Positions 24,391-37,300 are shown, numbered from the stretch's first letter. The stretch is 64,000 nt of DNA from Aspidiotus rigidus (GCA_035079385.1 JAVHKY010000071.1:3412001-3476000); one strand, 5' to 3'. Numbers and translations are program-made. The notes: a model not told the origin generated them from the sequence alone.

Positions 24391-24460
24391 AGAGGAAGCG
24401 CGCGAATATTTTGGCGCGATTCGAAGAGGAAGCGCGCGAATATTTTGGCGCGATTCGTGT
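24391..24460 (+). repeat. 33-bp perfect tandem duplication, GC-rich
   Basis: AGAGGAAGCGCGCGAATATT with TTGGCGCGATTCG occurs twice back to back. The GCGCGAAT-type motif resembles words in the 37542-39031 element. Confidence 0.8.
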
Positions 24461-24694
24461 TCCCATTCTCATTTGATTTTTTGTTCTCGTCCGCCGTTTC
24501 CAAAACTCATAACTTTATCTGTCTATCGAAACGATAACACAGAATTATTTTGCGTCGTAATTCAACGAGTTTGGTGTTGGAAAAGATAATCGCTAATTAA
24601 GGTGAGTACGAGTATGTATGTCATCCGTTTTTCCACGTAAGTCGATTCTTTATCGAAACATCTCAAAATCGTTTTCTTAATTCGATGATCTTCA

Positions 24695-24775
24695 AATAAA
24701 TAAATAAATAAATAATAAAAATAAATAATAAAAATAAATAATAAAAATAATACTTATTTATTCTCAGTTGTAATA
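24695..24775 (+). repeat. AAAT-type microsatellite
   Basis: Run of AAAT/AATAAAAAT units. Confidence 0.85.
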
Positions 24776-24779
24776 ATTT

Positions 24780-26265
24780 TTTTTTCTCTCTCGATTAATT
24801 GAATCATGCGTGAAAAATATAATCAAAAAGTGGCTAGAGTAGTTACGGTCCAAATTTGTTCGAGCACAAAGAATAACATTCTCTTTTAGTAATTTGTACA
24901 GACGAAATGAATTTTTTCAGCACAAAGTAAAGGTCACATAATAATAAACGCTCTACTTTTATTTATTCACAAAGGCTCTCCGAGCTCTTTTATTTATGTA
25001 TAAAGTTTCTCGAAAAAAATTTGTTTTCGTCGATAATAGATCTCCAACAAAATGATAATTTCAGGGGCAGGATTACTCTTCCAATCGCTGTAGGCATTTG
25101 AAAACCTGCTGCCTCATTTCGTATCTTCTGTAAAGATTAGGAAAAATTTGCCGCTCTCTCACATTGTATACTGCCCTTATGTTAGGTCAAAAATTTACAT
25201 ATTCAGCGCCACGTGCAGCGTTTTCTTTTAAAAATTAGAATTATCACATTAAATAATTTTTGTGGGTGGCAGAATTTCCCTTTTTCATTTTTCTCACAAT
25301 GAAGAAACGAGGGATTAGGAAAAATTTGCTGCTTTGGGCTGCTGCCTACTTTGCCTATCCTTAAATCCAGGTTTGGATAAGTTGATACACTATGTTACTC
25401 ACGATTATTTCGCCTAGTTTGGATTGTACATCATTTATCTACCAACTCCTAAATCGTAAGTTTTCTCGTTCATACATTCATTTCGTTTGTGAATTAGTCT
25501 GTATTTATATCTTGTGATGATGAGTTCAGAATAATTTTAAATGCTCCAATCATCATCATGTTTTTGATCAATTATTTTGATTTTCTGTATGGATTTTAAT
25601 ATCTACTCATAGTTTCCTACTTTTTCTCGTCTCCTGCGCAGACTGTGCTTCAAAATCCCTTCGTCATCTCTTGCGTCCCTCTCTCCACATCTTACTACGA
25701 GGAATGGGTATGCGCAAATGATGAGAATAGGACCGTCAGAATGTTGAGAATGTCAAAATAGGAGCAGTTCGAGTATAATGCCGTTATCTCTGCAGAGAAG
25801 AAGAGCAGTAATTATAGACTCCAGTGCAGTGATTCAGATTGCCTCATAATTTACACAGGACAAACTGGTCAGAAACTAAAATAAAAAGTTTCGGGACATG
25901 GTCGAGCTTCTCGAATACAATCTTCTGAGCCGGAAGACCCCATCACCCATTTGCCGCTCATATCGTGGTATCAGGGTATACTTTCCACAAATCCACAAGT
26001 GTCCTTCTGAAGTCACCAAGATAATCATGTAGCACACTTGGTGTAACTAAAGAATTGTACCCAATCATTCAAACTCACGGTTTTCACGATCGAGTATGAC
26101 TAATAATAATAATGATAATAATAAAAGAACGAGCTTCACAAAAGGAAAAGAAGAAATAAAAAAAACATAAATTGGTTCTTCATAGACGAGCAGATAACAA
26201 AAGGATAAGAAAATCCGCTTCTTGTAACTTGAGCTGCTATTCATAATGGTGAATTTTTTTTTTTT
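24780..26265. other. intergenic, no gene seen
   Basis: AT-rich with short simple repeats (AAT near 26100-26125). No recognisable coding stretch. Confidence 0.4.
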
Positions 26266-26267
26266 TC

Positions 26268-26460
26268 AATTGACTATATCTCACCAACTACTGATCCAAT
26301 CCTCAAAAAAAAGGTGCACATCTTCAGATAAAACACCATAATTTGGCCAAGTTTTAAAAAACCCAAACAGTAGTTTTGAAGGAGATCCGCGGACAAAAAA
26401 ATCTTATAAATAGGCCTACAAATAAATATATAAGGAAAACCTGAACGGGCGGCTGTAGGA
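26268..26460 (-). repeat. dispersed repeat family D, copy 1
   Basis: Minus-strand copy of the family whose forward core reads TTTGTCCGCG, then CTCCGAGACTACTGGATGG, then TGAAACTTGGCCA and TCTGAAGATGTGCAC. It extends into a TATAAGGAAAACCTGAACGG end shared with 42050 and 46490. Confidence 0.8.
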
Positions 26461-26751
26461 CCTCTCTTTTCTAGCGAGAAAAGTCGGTAAAAGGATATTT
26501 TCAATAAAAGCTTACGTACATTACACAAAGATATCCCCTCTTTCATACTCGCCGACCTGCTTCAATAATCATATTCAGAGCAAAGATTTCTCGGTACAAA
26601 AAAATGTTATTTTCGGCTATTTTTAGCAATTTTTTACAGTTTTCGGCATTTATAATCAAAGAATAGTATAATCTATTTATGTATTTCAATTATAAAAATT
26701 AAAATAAAAAAGTCTAAGCTTACAGAAATCTCGAATTTACCATTACGAAAT

Positions 26752-27045
26752 ACTTTGTTATTTTACGCTACAAGGGTTCTCTATAAGTCATACAAATCGA
26801 GAAATGACCGTTTCTAACCGTGTTCCCCGAAAGATTTTTTTTCATTTACAATCAAAAAGTAGAAGGCAAGGGTATTTTTGGAGATCACAAGATATTTGTA
26901 GATGACAGCTTGCCAATATTCCCTACGAAAAAAAAAAAACTTCCTAAATGCGAAATGAAAACCACGTTTGATATGACTCATGTTTTACCACTATTAAGAG
27001 GGCGCTATATGAGGCACCTTTTGATCATAAATGAAGAAAAAATTC
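26752..27045 (+). repeat. dispersed repeat family B, copy 2
   Basis: Begins TTTTACGCTACAAGGGTT, then GAAATGACCGTTTCTAACCG, CAATATTCCCTACG, AGAGGGCGCTAT and CCTTTTGATCATAAATGAAG, matching copies 1 and 3 with indels. Confidence 0.8.
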
Positions 27046-27179
27046 GTAGGTATAAGAGAATGTATTTGCAAAAAAGAAAATACGAGCATTGTTCACACAA
27101 AAAATGTTCTATTATGCATATTAAAATTGGATGGGAATTTTCCACATTAATTTGGGGAAAATCGATAAAATGGTAACAT

Positions 27180-28368
27180 TATGTGCTACGTCTATCAGAT
27201 TTTCTAAAATCAGATGATAACATCTTCGTCGGAATCAGACCAGTTGTCTTCTCGGTCTCTAGAATTGTTATGTTGAACCAACCGCTGTAGAAATTTATTA
27301 TTTTTTTTTTTGAGGCTCTTCTGCTACACGTTTTCTTCATACTTGTTGTCCATTAACCTTGTTCAGGCAATACAGCTTTAATGAAATGGAACATGTTTGG
27401 ATGATATGCTTCCATTATAGACTCAAAACCGTTTTGCCATTCCTCAAGAGTTATTTATTTTAGGTATAGCTTCATTGCTGTTCCATATACTGCTAATGGA
27501 GTTCCATGCGATACGGTCAGCCGATCCATGTGCCCTCATAATCATTAAGGCGGACTCCTTCAATCTCGATCGGAATAATGTGATTATCACACAAAATGTT
27601 GAATGCTCCCACCACTTCAGTAACTATAGTTGATAGGCACTTCCTAATCACTTATACATATTTCTGATCCGACAAGGATATATGGTGATCATCTAATTCA
27701 GTTATAGTATATCTGAGGAGCGTAACACATAATATCGCTTATCAACGCCTAATTTTCCTTTATTTTGAACCATATTTTTATTGATTCTCGTAAAGACGAT
27801 GGTGGATAAGATTCCCATCAGATTTCAATACGCATAATAGTTAAGATGTTTGTGCGAACAATTTTCGTATTTCCAGTTTTGGGCATAATTTTCAAGTGCA
27901 CAGCATTTTATACGTTTTCAGTTTTCCCTGCGAAGAATATTTTTTTTACAAATAATTTACTAGCGAAAAATTTACCGAACTCCGTCTGTGATAGACATCT
28001 TTTTGTACCAGTTCTACTTTACTAATCGTCGGAATCTGACCTATACGTCAAGTATGCACGATACCACCTTCATACTCTGTCCACAAATAGAATGATACAA
28101 TGAAATGTAAACAACTTTCCTCCGCTACTTGAATACGGAAGAGTCTTTAGATGTATATCGGAGAGAGGAGAAGTTTTCTACATCATAACGTTCTATTCGC
28201 GGATAGACTTTTATTTATAAGTAAGTATATTATTTTTTGACCGTACAGTTAGTGATCGCGCACTATTATGTAGATATATTTTTCAATTGTAAAACAATGT
28301 CTTACAATAATATGGTGACAAAAATCCTAATGAAATCGAGTACAATTTGATTATTTTCTTCACCATAT
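27180..28368. other. intergenic, no gene assigned
   Basis: A minus-strand stretch around 27350-27600 has broken coding-like blocks (LEEWQNGFESIMEAYHP-like across frames) that hint at an old transposase, but not enough to name it. Confidence 0.3.
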
Positions 28369-29661
28369 TTGTTTATCTACCAATTTGTATCAACTTCCTA
28401 TATATCACGTTCAGAAGAAAGTTCAAAATTGTACCATTTGGGAATTGCTCCTATTCCATCTTGTCCTCTTCGCAAAATGAATTTGTTATGCTCTCGGGGC
28501 TGTTTGTGGTTCTCGGCGCTTGATATAAGCGCCGCATTCTGGTCTATTCCAATTCGTAAGTCGGATAGACATAAATTGGCGTTTGTAACACAGCACGGGC
28601 ATTACGAATGGCGATCGATGCCTTACGGACTGAAAGTCGCATCGGCCATCTTCCAACGTATACTTTCAGGGATTCTTCAGCGTGAAGGTTTAACGTCGTT
28701 TGCTGTCAATTATCTTGATGATATTTTAATTTTTTCAAATTCTTTTGAAGAACACCTCTCGCACGTTCAGAATGTGATTTCCGCGGTTTTTGAGGCAGGC
28801 TTTCGTTTATGCTTTAAAAAATGTAATTTCGCCAAGTCCTCCATCCAATATTTAGGTCACATCCTGGGACATAACACAGTTCAACCCCTTCACGATAATC
28901 TAGTCGCGATTAAAGAATTCCCCACACCTTCCTCCAGGAAAAATATCCGTCAGTTCCTCGGGAAGGTCAACTTTTATCGTAAATTTATCCCAAATTCTGT
29001 GTCAATCCTCGAACCCTTCCATAAGCTCCTACAAAAAAAAATCCCATTTTCTTGGTCGACTGACCGCCAAACAAGCTTTGATACAATGAAGGAACTTCTT
29101 ACTTCGGCTCCCATCTTGACAATTTTCGATCGTACCAAACCGGTTCTCATCTACACTGACGCCAGTGGGGTGGGAATAGGTGCAGTACTGAAACAGGCGC
29201 AGGAGGATGGTGTTCAAAAACCAGTCGCCTACTTCTCTAGAAAATTGTCAAATGCTCAAAAGAAGAAGAAGGCTATTTACATCGAAGCTTTGGCGGTTAG
29301 AGAAGCCATTCGTTATTGGCGCTATTGGTTGATCGGTCGCCATTTTACCGTTGTAACCGATCACAAACCTCTACAACACCTTAACCTCAAAGCTCGAACT
29401 GATGAGGAACTTGGCGATCTAGCCAACGAACTCCTTCAGTTTGATTTTGAAATCCTTCATCAACCTGGTTCCTACAACCACGAAGCTGATTGTCTTTCTC
29501 GTAATCCCGTCCTCAGTCCTTCCTCAGACTCTTCTGCTCCTGAACCTATTCTTCCTACATTCAATTTCCTGTCCCTTGACGGAATACGTATGCTACAAGC
29601 AAATGTAATTATGTTAAGCAACGATGTACTACAAAGGAAGATATCATTTTTCGCAGCGTAA
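28369..29661 (+). pseudogene. Gypsy reverse transcriptase and RNase H
   Basis: Long open frame. RT motifs: WFSALDISAAFWSIPI (first catalytic Asp), MPYGLKVASAIFQR, and VNYLDDILIFS (the YxDD box), then GFRLCFKKCNFAKSSIQYLG and FLGKVNFYRKFIPN. RNase H: LIYTDASGVGIGAVL (Asp), IEALAVREAIRYWR (Glu), FTVVTDHKPLQHL (Asp), and NHEADCLSRNP. Catalytic residues appear intact, but the fingers region before WFSALD is scrambled or missing, so the protein cannot be complete. The annotated ATG is only where the frame opens, not a native start. Confidence 0.9.
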
Positions 29662-29681
29662 GAGGAGAATCACGTATCGTA

Positions 29682-30227
29682 TTGGATCGATTAGCAGGAG
29701 AACGCTTGACGAGCATCGTTCATACCAGATATGGTCACGTAGGAGCAAAACACGTACTCGCAATTATTTCAAAATTTCTTACATTTCCAAATATGTATAA
29801 TTTTGTAACCAAGTTCTGTCAGAAATGTACCGTTTGTATTCAGAATAAGACTCGCCGTACTCGTCGTAGTGCAAGGTTAGGTATCCTAGGCCCCGCAACC
29901 GCCCCCTCCCAGATTATGTCCCTTGACACTATTGGTGGTTTCGGGAATAATCAACCGTCCCTTCGTTATCTTTACCTTCTTGTCGACCATTTCTCACGTT
30001 ACTCATACATCCTATGTACAAAGGGGCAGTCTGCGAAGGAGGTGATCTCCCTTATTAACTCGGTGCACAAGCAAAACCCAATAGGGACGCTTATGACCGA
30101 TCAATATGGGACTCTATCATCCGACGAATTCCGTTCCTTTTGCCTCCGTTCCAACATACAACATGTCTTTGTCGCAGTCGATAGCGCATCATCGAATCGT
30201 CTAAATGAACGTCTAGGCCAAACGTAA
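29682..30227 (+). pseudogene. Gypsy integrase, zinc-binding and catalytic core
   Basis: In a different frame from the RT. An HHCC zinc module (YGHVGAKH ... CQKCTVCIQ) is followed by the core: first Asp in MSLDTIGGFG, second in LMTDQYGTLSSDEF, third acidic residue in LNERLGQ. The frame stops at 30225-30227 just after this motif. It must have belonged to the same polyprotein as the upstream frame. Confidence 0.85.
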
Positions 30228-30280
30228 GTAAATCGTATCCGCTGCACAAAACATGATCCTTCTACTCCTCCGAAACAGAG

Positions 30281-30690
30281 TTGGGCGGTTATCTCAGTGT
30301 AACTAAATTCTCGCCTTCCTATCTTCTTACCGGTCATCGTGACGACATTGTTCGTGAGACTCTCACGGATCCACCTAACCTCACTGCAGACCGAGAGTTA
30401 GCATTACGTAACACAATCGGATACCACAATTATAATAAAAAGTTGTATGATAAGAATAAGAAAGAAACTGAATTTGACGTAGGCGATACCGTTTTTGTGG
30501 ATAAAGGTAATAAGCTAAATAGGGAAAAACTCGATAAGTTAGAATAGGACCATACAAGATAAGTATAAACGATTGTCAAACAATGTCTTTCAGATTACCG
30601 TTGGCCGTGGGCCGTTATGTAATAGAAGAATGCGTAAAGCGACTTTTGCTCCACCCTGTATATCACGCTAGCAAACTCGTATTACACGAA
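30281..30690 (+). pseudogene. Gypsy integrase C-terminal part
   Basis: Frame-shifted continuation: FSPSYLLTGHRDDIV, then DVGDTVFVDKGNKLNREKLD and, after a further frame change near 30547, LGPYKIS and RLSNNVFQITVG, the small beta-barrel typical of Gypsy integrases. Confidence 0.75.
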
Positions 30691-30919
30691 AAATGTACAC
30701 GATGGTTTCATTTTTCCTTCCTTTCCTTAATTGCCTTCCACTCCTAAGTGAGTGGGGATGGTGAATATAAGATTACACTTCGTTATCTCGTTTTTTCCTT
30801 CATTTATCCGCTACACGCACTTTCCTATCTTATCTATTCGGTCATCGTCTCGATTCACGCATGTGAAACATTTATTGAACTCGATCAACCTTGTTAACAG
30901 CTTTCATGCTTTATATAAG

Positions 30920-31090
30920 GATATACAGATATATATGGATCAAAATTTGTCTGGGCTTCTCCTCCGAGACTACTGGGTGGATTTTCTTGAAACTTGGCCA
31001 CATTGTAGTGTTATATCTGAAGTTGTGCACCTGCATTTTTATTTGACGATCGGATCAGTAGTTCTCCAGATATACCCAATTTTTAGGATC
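30920..31090 (+). repeat. dispersed repeat family D, copy 2
   Basis: TTGTCTGGGCTTCTCCTCCG, GAGACTACTGGGTGG and TCTGAAGTTGTGCACC, closely matching copy 5. Confidence 0.85.
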
Positions 31091-31559
31091 GATCCGTCTC
31101 GCGCGGCCGACCGTATTGTAATCACTTTTTTGTTTCCTTCTTCTTGGGGTAAGTTAAGACGCTGACGTCACAGCATGGTAGTCCACAACGCAGTAAGTTG
31201 TGGGTATTTTTAATGGTACTGTGTCATGAGTCATGAGTCATAACGTGTGATTCTGATGGCGTAATTTTCTGCCGAAGAAGAGTTTTGTAGCCTATCTTGT
31301 TTCTTGTGTCTTTGCGTGTTCGCATTCATCAGCGTATAAATAAATTTGATTTTACGCAATGTTCAAATCATAAATTAATTTAATGCAAGATGGTCGGAAA
31401 GGCTGTGTTTCCGCGGAGGTTTTTGTAGTGGAAAGCGCGTCTTTTCTGCTTGATGAAAAAAAAAAATTCGTTGCTGTGCTGGAAAGTACTTTCCAGCTCA
31501 GTGCCGTGTATGTCCCCACTTCCACCAGTATCTGCCATTCCCTCTCCTGTGTACTTCAG

Positions 31560-31658
31560 TCTGACTTCGTGTCGTTTGATCCGTCGTCACTGGGATCCGA
31601 ACTCGTGTCATCTGCGCGTGAAGCCATTACTCTACCACTCGACCGCTGCAGCGTTACA
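31560..31658 (-). mobile_element. tRNA-derived SINE (5' head), interrupted by the hAT element
   Basis: On the minus strand: GCAGCGGTCGAGTGGTAGAG (A-box region) then GAGTTCGGATCCC (B box, 31592-31604), spaced as in tRNA genes. The acceptor stem does not pair, so it is a SINE or tRNA pseudogene and not a working tRNA. The hAT element lies at its 5' edge. Confidence 0.6.
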
Positions 31659-31666
31659 TCCTAGTG

Positions 31667-34042
31667 CAGGGTTGTCCAAAGTGTGGCCTGCGACACCTAC
31701 ATATTTTTACGGCCCGCGAGAGACATTTAGAATATAGAAAAAATCAATAAAACAGTACAATAGATGAGAGGAAATTATAAGTTCCCACAAAAATTTTACT
31801 GTTTTACAAACGTACAACCAATTCTTGCAAAATGTAGCACAATTGAAAGACTGCGATGTGATTTTATCTCCTGTGCAACACACAGCTTATAACAGCTTTA
31901 TTGTATCTTCAGTTGTAGGGAATCCCACTGGTGTTTACAATGAGTAGCAGTAGCACATAGTACAGTATTGTAGCGTATTCATTGCTATACTGTATCAGTT
32001 CTTTTATTATTTTATTCTGTGTGGACACGTGATGAATTCTAGAAAACGTAATAATTATTACAAGTGACAGTGGACATGCGCCTACAAAAAAACGTAAAGT
32101 TGGTGAAGAAAACCGATGTTACCAGAGTCGTTAGGAATGTGATTATCTCGTTACAAGTATGAATGGTAAATTACAGTGCTTGGTGTGCATGCAGATTGTT
32201 TCTGTTTGTAAAGAGTATAATGTCAAGAGGCATTACGTACCAATGCATGAGGTGCAGTTTCGGCAGTTTGAAAGAAAAGCTCGTTATGTCGTCATTGTAA
32301 ATCTGAAGAAGAAACTGAAACAGCAAACAGGCATGTTTCAGAACAGGGCAGAAACGCACACCAGTGCAGAGTACGCATCGTACATTGTTTCTCTTGAACT
32401 TGCAAAAGCGCAAAAACCATTTAGTGACGGAAGTTTAGTGAAGAAATGCACGGCGGAAATGGCAAGGGCGTTTGGTGACGCTAAATTGGCTTCAAAGTTT
32501 GAAACCGTAGCACTTTCACATCAAACTGTACAGCGGAGAGTCGTTGATATGGGAGAGCAAGTTGATGAAGAACTTCTCAATATTCTTCGAAATTGTTTAT
32601 ATTTTTCGCTTTGTCTGGATGAAAGCACTGACGTTAGTGACGTAAGTCAACTACTAATATTTGTTCGTACAATTAATGACGAATTTTCAATCAGAGAAGA
32701 ATTGTTTGACCTGTGCTCTTTGCATGAAACAACAAAAGGAAAGGACATCTGTGACGCAGTAATGAAGTCTGTTGGTACCTAGGATTGGAGGCGTAAACAG
32801 TTTTCAGAAATGTTCAGCAATTGTTACTGATGGCGCACCTTCAATGGTAGGAAAGGAGAATGGTCTCGTTGGATTGTTGGAAAAAGCAGGAATACAATGT
32901 CCAAAATTGCACTGCATGATTCATCAGGAGGCTTTGTGTGGAAAAATGCTGAAAGAAAATCGAGTGCTGAAGTACGTTGTCAAGGTTATAAATCTAGTGA
33001 GGGGAGGCAATAAAAGTCTCTCTCATAGAAAATTGAAACAATTCTTGGAAGAGATGGAGGCAGAATATGGGGACCTGTTGCTGTACAATCAAGTGAGATG
33101 GCTTAATGCTGGGAAGTGCCTTGAATGATTCTTCGGTATCCGAAAAGAAATTCCAGTGTTCCTAAATGATTATGTTTCATCAAACACCGATCAAATGGTA
33201 CAAGAATTGAATGGCCCTGATTTTTTAAAAGAATTAGCATTTCTGGTTGACATCACGCTTCACCTGAATGAACTAAACTTGAGACTACAAGGCAGGAATC
33301 ACACCATTCCAGATTTAGTTCATCACGTGCGTGGTTTCCGCAAAAAATTAGATATTTTCAAGTCATCATTAACTACAAACGCTTTGACTCATTTCCAAAG
33401 CTGTCAGCAGTTGAAAGCCGAATTTGAAGATCTTGATTTTTCTGAATTTGCAGCATTTATACAACAACTCATGTATGAATTTGACACTCGCTTTCAAGAT
33501 TTTCAGAAGTTTGAAAAGGATATTTTACTATACTCCAACCCCCTTACAGCTGACATTGCAAATCAATGCCCCGATTTCCAGCTTGAACTTTGCGATTTGC
33601 AGGCGGATCCATTTTTGAACCAGCGAGAGGAGAGAGGGGTACAATTTTTCAAATTGCTGAGTAAGGAACGGTACCCAAACCTGCGAAATTTTGGTTTGAA
33701 GCTTGCATCCATGTTTTGTAGTACATACATCTGCGAAAGTGCATTCTCAGCCATGAAATCAATTAAAACCCGTTATAGGAATCGGCTGACAGATGAATCG
33801 TTGCATCACCTCCTGCAGTTGGCTATAACCAATATTGCAATCAACATTCATGCCCTTGTACAGAAATAATATAGCAGGCCTGTGATATAGGTTTAAAAAT
33901 AGAAAACCTTCAATTGTACTCATGAACAGTATTATGTATTAATAAATTGCGTTTAAAAATTTAAATAAAATGTTCTGCGGCCCGCGGTAATAAGTTCTGA
34001 ATAATTTTTGGCCCGCGTATGTCTCACTTCTGGACAACCCTG
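31667..34042 (+). mobile_element. complete hAT transposon with 8-bp target duplication
   Basis: Ends are inverted: CAGGGTTGTCCAAAGTGTGG at the left, and TTCTGGACAACCCTG at the right. Flanks are identical: TCCTAGTG at 31659-31666 and again at 34043-34050, the 8-bp duplication expected for hAT. Length 2376 bp. GGCCTGCG-like and GGCCCGCG words lie just inside both ends as subterminal repeats. The interior carries a mutated transposase. Confidence 0.96.
32063..33869 (+). pseudogene. hAT transposase, GTF2IRD2-like (Charlie-type)
   Basis: N-terminal basic KKRKVGEEN, then NGKLQCLVCMQIV (BED-like finger start), LFFSLCLDESTDVSD-type catalytic block (seen as YFSLCLDESTDVSDVSQLL), VTDGAPSMVGKENGL, CPKLHCMIHQEALCGK, YNQVRWLNAGKCLE, and the dimerisation end YICESAFSAMKSIKTRYRNR. 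Three lesions: in-frame TAG at 32132-32134, a frameshift near 32780, and TGA at 33126-33128 (consistent with an Arg codon CGA to TGA). The rest is open, so the insertion is fairly young. It could not make active transposase. Confidence 0.92.
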
Positions 34043-34176
34043 TCCTAGTGCATGTAATTTGATTATAGTCATTATTATGCGCACGACTACAGTCGACGTT
34101 GAATCTTGTGCTAGCGTGACAGTGCTGCCAATGCAAAGTGCACAGAACCTTTCCTTCCATCTTGCATTAAACCATC

Positions 34177-34222
34177 GTACGTATCAGTGTTGGAAGGGAA
34201 CCCATTCCGCCACTGATACGTA
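34177..34222. repeat. small hairpin
   Basis: ACGTATCAGTG and CACTGATACGT pair around a short loop. Confidence 0.5.
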
Positions 34223-34257
34223 ATATACTATTTCCTTTAATGAATACAAATGAAACA

Positions 34258-35205
34258 AGATATCTTACAACTTACAACGCAATGGGAAAATTGAAATGAA
34301 TAATTGCGAATAAAAACGTAGGGAACAGAGTGATTAAAAAATTGATCAAAGATCGCAAATGTGATATCCCAACTTTGTGATCCGCGATTCAACAATTCTA
34401 TTTGTATTTCTTGACATAGTTCACAACGGCAATAATTTATTGGTACGTAGGCCAGGGGGCTTTGTAAAATAAAGAAAGGAAGATTTAGGAATCTTTAATT
34501 CATCATATTGAAAGGAAATGTTTTGAGCAAAACTAAATTTTCGGTTTTTCAACTTGAAGTCTTGTGTTTGACAATGAATATTGAATTGTGTTTGACAATG
34601 AATATTGAAGCATTACAATAGAGAGGCAAAATATTCTTAGAATTTTTTGTAGTACTTGTCTGATATTCTTATAAAATATAATTCTTTGTTTTTCTAATTT
34701 GGAATTTCAAAAAAAAGAAAAGAAAAAAATGCATCGAAAGCATTTTGAATAGGCCTACAGAGATCTTACAAATTTTTTTTATGACATCGACCTTGTTAGT
34801 TCCTCAATAGATTCTCCTGAGATATAATTCTTGTTAAAATATGAAAATTGAATTACTCCAGACGCTAATACCGAGTTTCAATTCAACTCTATGGTCATTC
34901 CTCATCTTTTTTTTCATAGGTACGCATATTTTCTATTGATGCGTAGAGGAACTGTCACAATTTTGGCGACAGCGATTTGTACAGTGGAGATAGGTGCATG
35001 TCAATACCTCTTATTCATGTACCGTGTTGAATACCAATGAAAGGGAATGTCTTACAACGCGATGGGAATATGAAATGAATAATTACGAATAAAAACATGG
35101 GAAATAAATTTACTTAGAATGATTAAATATTGATCATGGATTGTGAATGTGATATCCTGGATTTGTAATCCCAATTCAATTTCAATTTGTACTTGCGGTT
35201 CTACT
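34258..35205 (+). repeat. pair of diverged direct repeats of about 165 bp
   Basis: CTTACAACGCAATGGGAA ... GAATAATTGCGAATAAAAAC ... GTGATATCC (34260-34435) matches CTTACAACGCGATGGGAA ... GAATAATTACGAATAAAAAC ... GTGATATCC (35050-35205). A separate perfect 24-bp tandem duplication lies near 34562-34609. Confidence 0.7.
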
Positions 35206-35209
35206 TTCT

Positions 35210-37300
35210 ATGTTGTGGGGTTTTGAGCAGGAAAATCAAGTTTGTGATAGTAACTTCTTATTGAGCAATTGAGGTGCAGTTCTTGTGAGCAAAATAAATT
35301 TCTAATGGCAGCGCAGTGTGATCGAGATAAAAATGTATATGAGAGAAGTTTTCCAAATTACCAATAGGAGTGAGCATTATTTGCAGTTTGTCGTATCATC
35401 CTTATCTTGTGACAAAAAAGACAAATGGGCTATGGTAAAGAATACTTACTATCTAAGCTACAATTATTGAAGTTAGCGCAGTTTGTGTTTCAACTAGTTT
35501 CAATATCTGAGTTAGGTAGTTCTCATATTTGATGGAAAGCAAATAGAAGAAAATGTTTAGGTATGATAACACTGCTGATGTGTAGGTGAATACCTAATCA
35601 TCAAAATTATATTATTCGGTTGCAGTGTATTATCTAGTTTCTAATCTGGGTTTGTCTGTCTAAGTTACCGGTATGAACCAAATTAGGGAATCACATCAAA
35701 AATAGCAACTAATTTCACCATCAAAGGATAGAAGAGAAATAAGATCTGAGTTTTTAATAATATTACAGGATATGTTTTCAAGTACAAGTAATTATCATTT
35801 TCATAATTATCCAACTATTGAGACTGAGATTTGAGAATGAATGCATTTAATCATTTATTGTGGACGTTCATTTTTTCCACGTGAGAGCTTGGAATAGGCC
35901 TACTAATTGTAAATTCTAATCGATTTTTCTGTAGAGAAAACATTAGCCGACCCTAAAATTTCCTACTCCTATAACTCTTATAATTATATGGTTTGTCAGA
36001 TTTTTTTTTATGTTGATCCTATATTGTAATTTACATGTCTAAAAATGTTAATGTGAACACTTGGTGTTGATACAATGTCTGGTTTGTGAGAAATCTCAAA
36101 TTGGAGCGTGAACTATTTTGAGGAAATGTGCAAATACTCAAGCTACCAATTTTGTAGTATTAGACTTCAGGTAGTTGTTTTCGTCATGAAAAGTGAAAGG
36201 GTAACCTTTGATTACGTAGATTGTTAGTGTAGTTGTAGCATACCTAGTAATTTTATTCATTTTTTAGGTTACCTGTTCACACACGTAAGTATACGCTCTT
36301 CATGAATGAATTTCAAGTATATGTTCGCTCGTGTTGAGTTTGTCATGAATGAATGTTGTGTTAGTATAGTATTAGTGCAGCAATCCTTTGCGTATAATCT
36401 TGTCATTTTTTTGAGTGATGAAATGGTTTTATGTGTGTGAAAGATTTGCTCGTTCGTGTTGAGTTTCTCATGAATGAATGTTACGTAAGGATATGCTATA
36501 GTATTGGTGAGCAATCCTTTACGTATAATCTTTCATGTTTTATTTTATTTTTATTTTTTTTCAATTAATGAGTCAATAAGAGCCTGTCATTAGGGCTATA
36601 AGCTTGGTGTTGTTATTGAGTTTGAGTTCAGATGCGGAAGAGGGAATAAGAGCATGAAAGAAACGTAAAATGAGGGATGAGAAGTGTATGTGTGTGTGTG
36701 AGTCTAGGGTGAGCGTGAATACAAATTATGTTTGGATGAAAAGAAGAGCAGCTGGAAATAACATAGAATGATGTTCGGGAATTGAGGATGATCATGAATG
36801 AATTAAGAGTATAGAGGGGCGAGAGATGGTGAGAGAACGTTTATAGAATAAGTTGGAGTTATGAAGATAGGATTTAAGCGCGATGATTAAGTGTAAGCAA
36901 AGGTGAAAATTATTTCTTTTTTTATTTTCATTAAGTTCTTTTTTTTTTTTAATGAACAAGTTACAAAGAGAGTGACACAGAGCTCAGTGGTTTTAAAAAG
37001 TGTAGATGTGGAAAAAGGAATTTGATTGTTGGAAGAATTAAAAGATGTTGAGGACAAATGGAGAGTCGTCTGATGGTGCTTCTAAGTGATTGTGGAAGAT
37101 AAGCCAGGAGTTCAGGAGTGAAACTAATTTGGGACAGGAAAGCTATATTGAATGATTGGGGGGGGGGGTATCAGAATCGCAATGAGAGCATGGAAGATGG
37201 ATGAGATGGGTGTGTGTGTATGTCTACAATAACCAATATTAAAAGATGCTCGAGAATTGGAGATGATCAAGAATGAATTAGAGGGGCGAGAGATGGTGAG

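Larger units (their letters stand above)
28369..30690 (+). mobile_element. truncated Ty3/Gypsy retrotransposon (RT-RNase H-integrase)
   Basis: Pol order RT, RNase H, integrase is that of Ty3/Gypsy. No gag, protease or LTR was found: the element begins inside the RT domain, and coding shifts frame at about 29660 and 30227. The last recognisable block is the integrase C-terminal module near 30545-30640. It is therefore a 5'-truncated, non-autonomous remnant. Confidence 0.9.

Noticed and set aside
27350..27600. Minus-strand blocks resembling a transposase near a conserved HHP-like stretch
   Set aside because: Several stops and no unambiguous motif; kept only as a note in the intergenic entry.
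31560..31658. Possible functional tRNA gene
   Set aside because: A and B boxes are present but the acceptor and anticodon arms do not pair, so a SINE is more likely.
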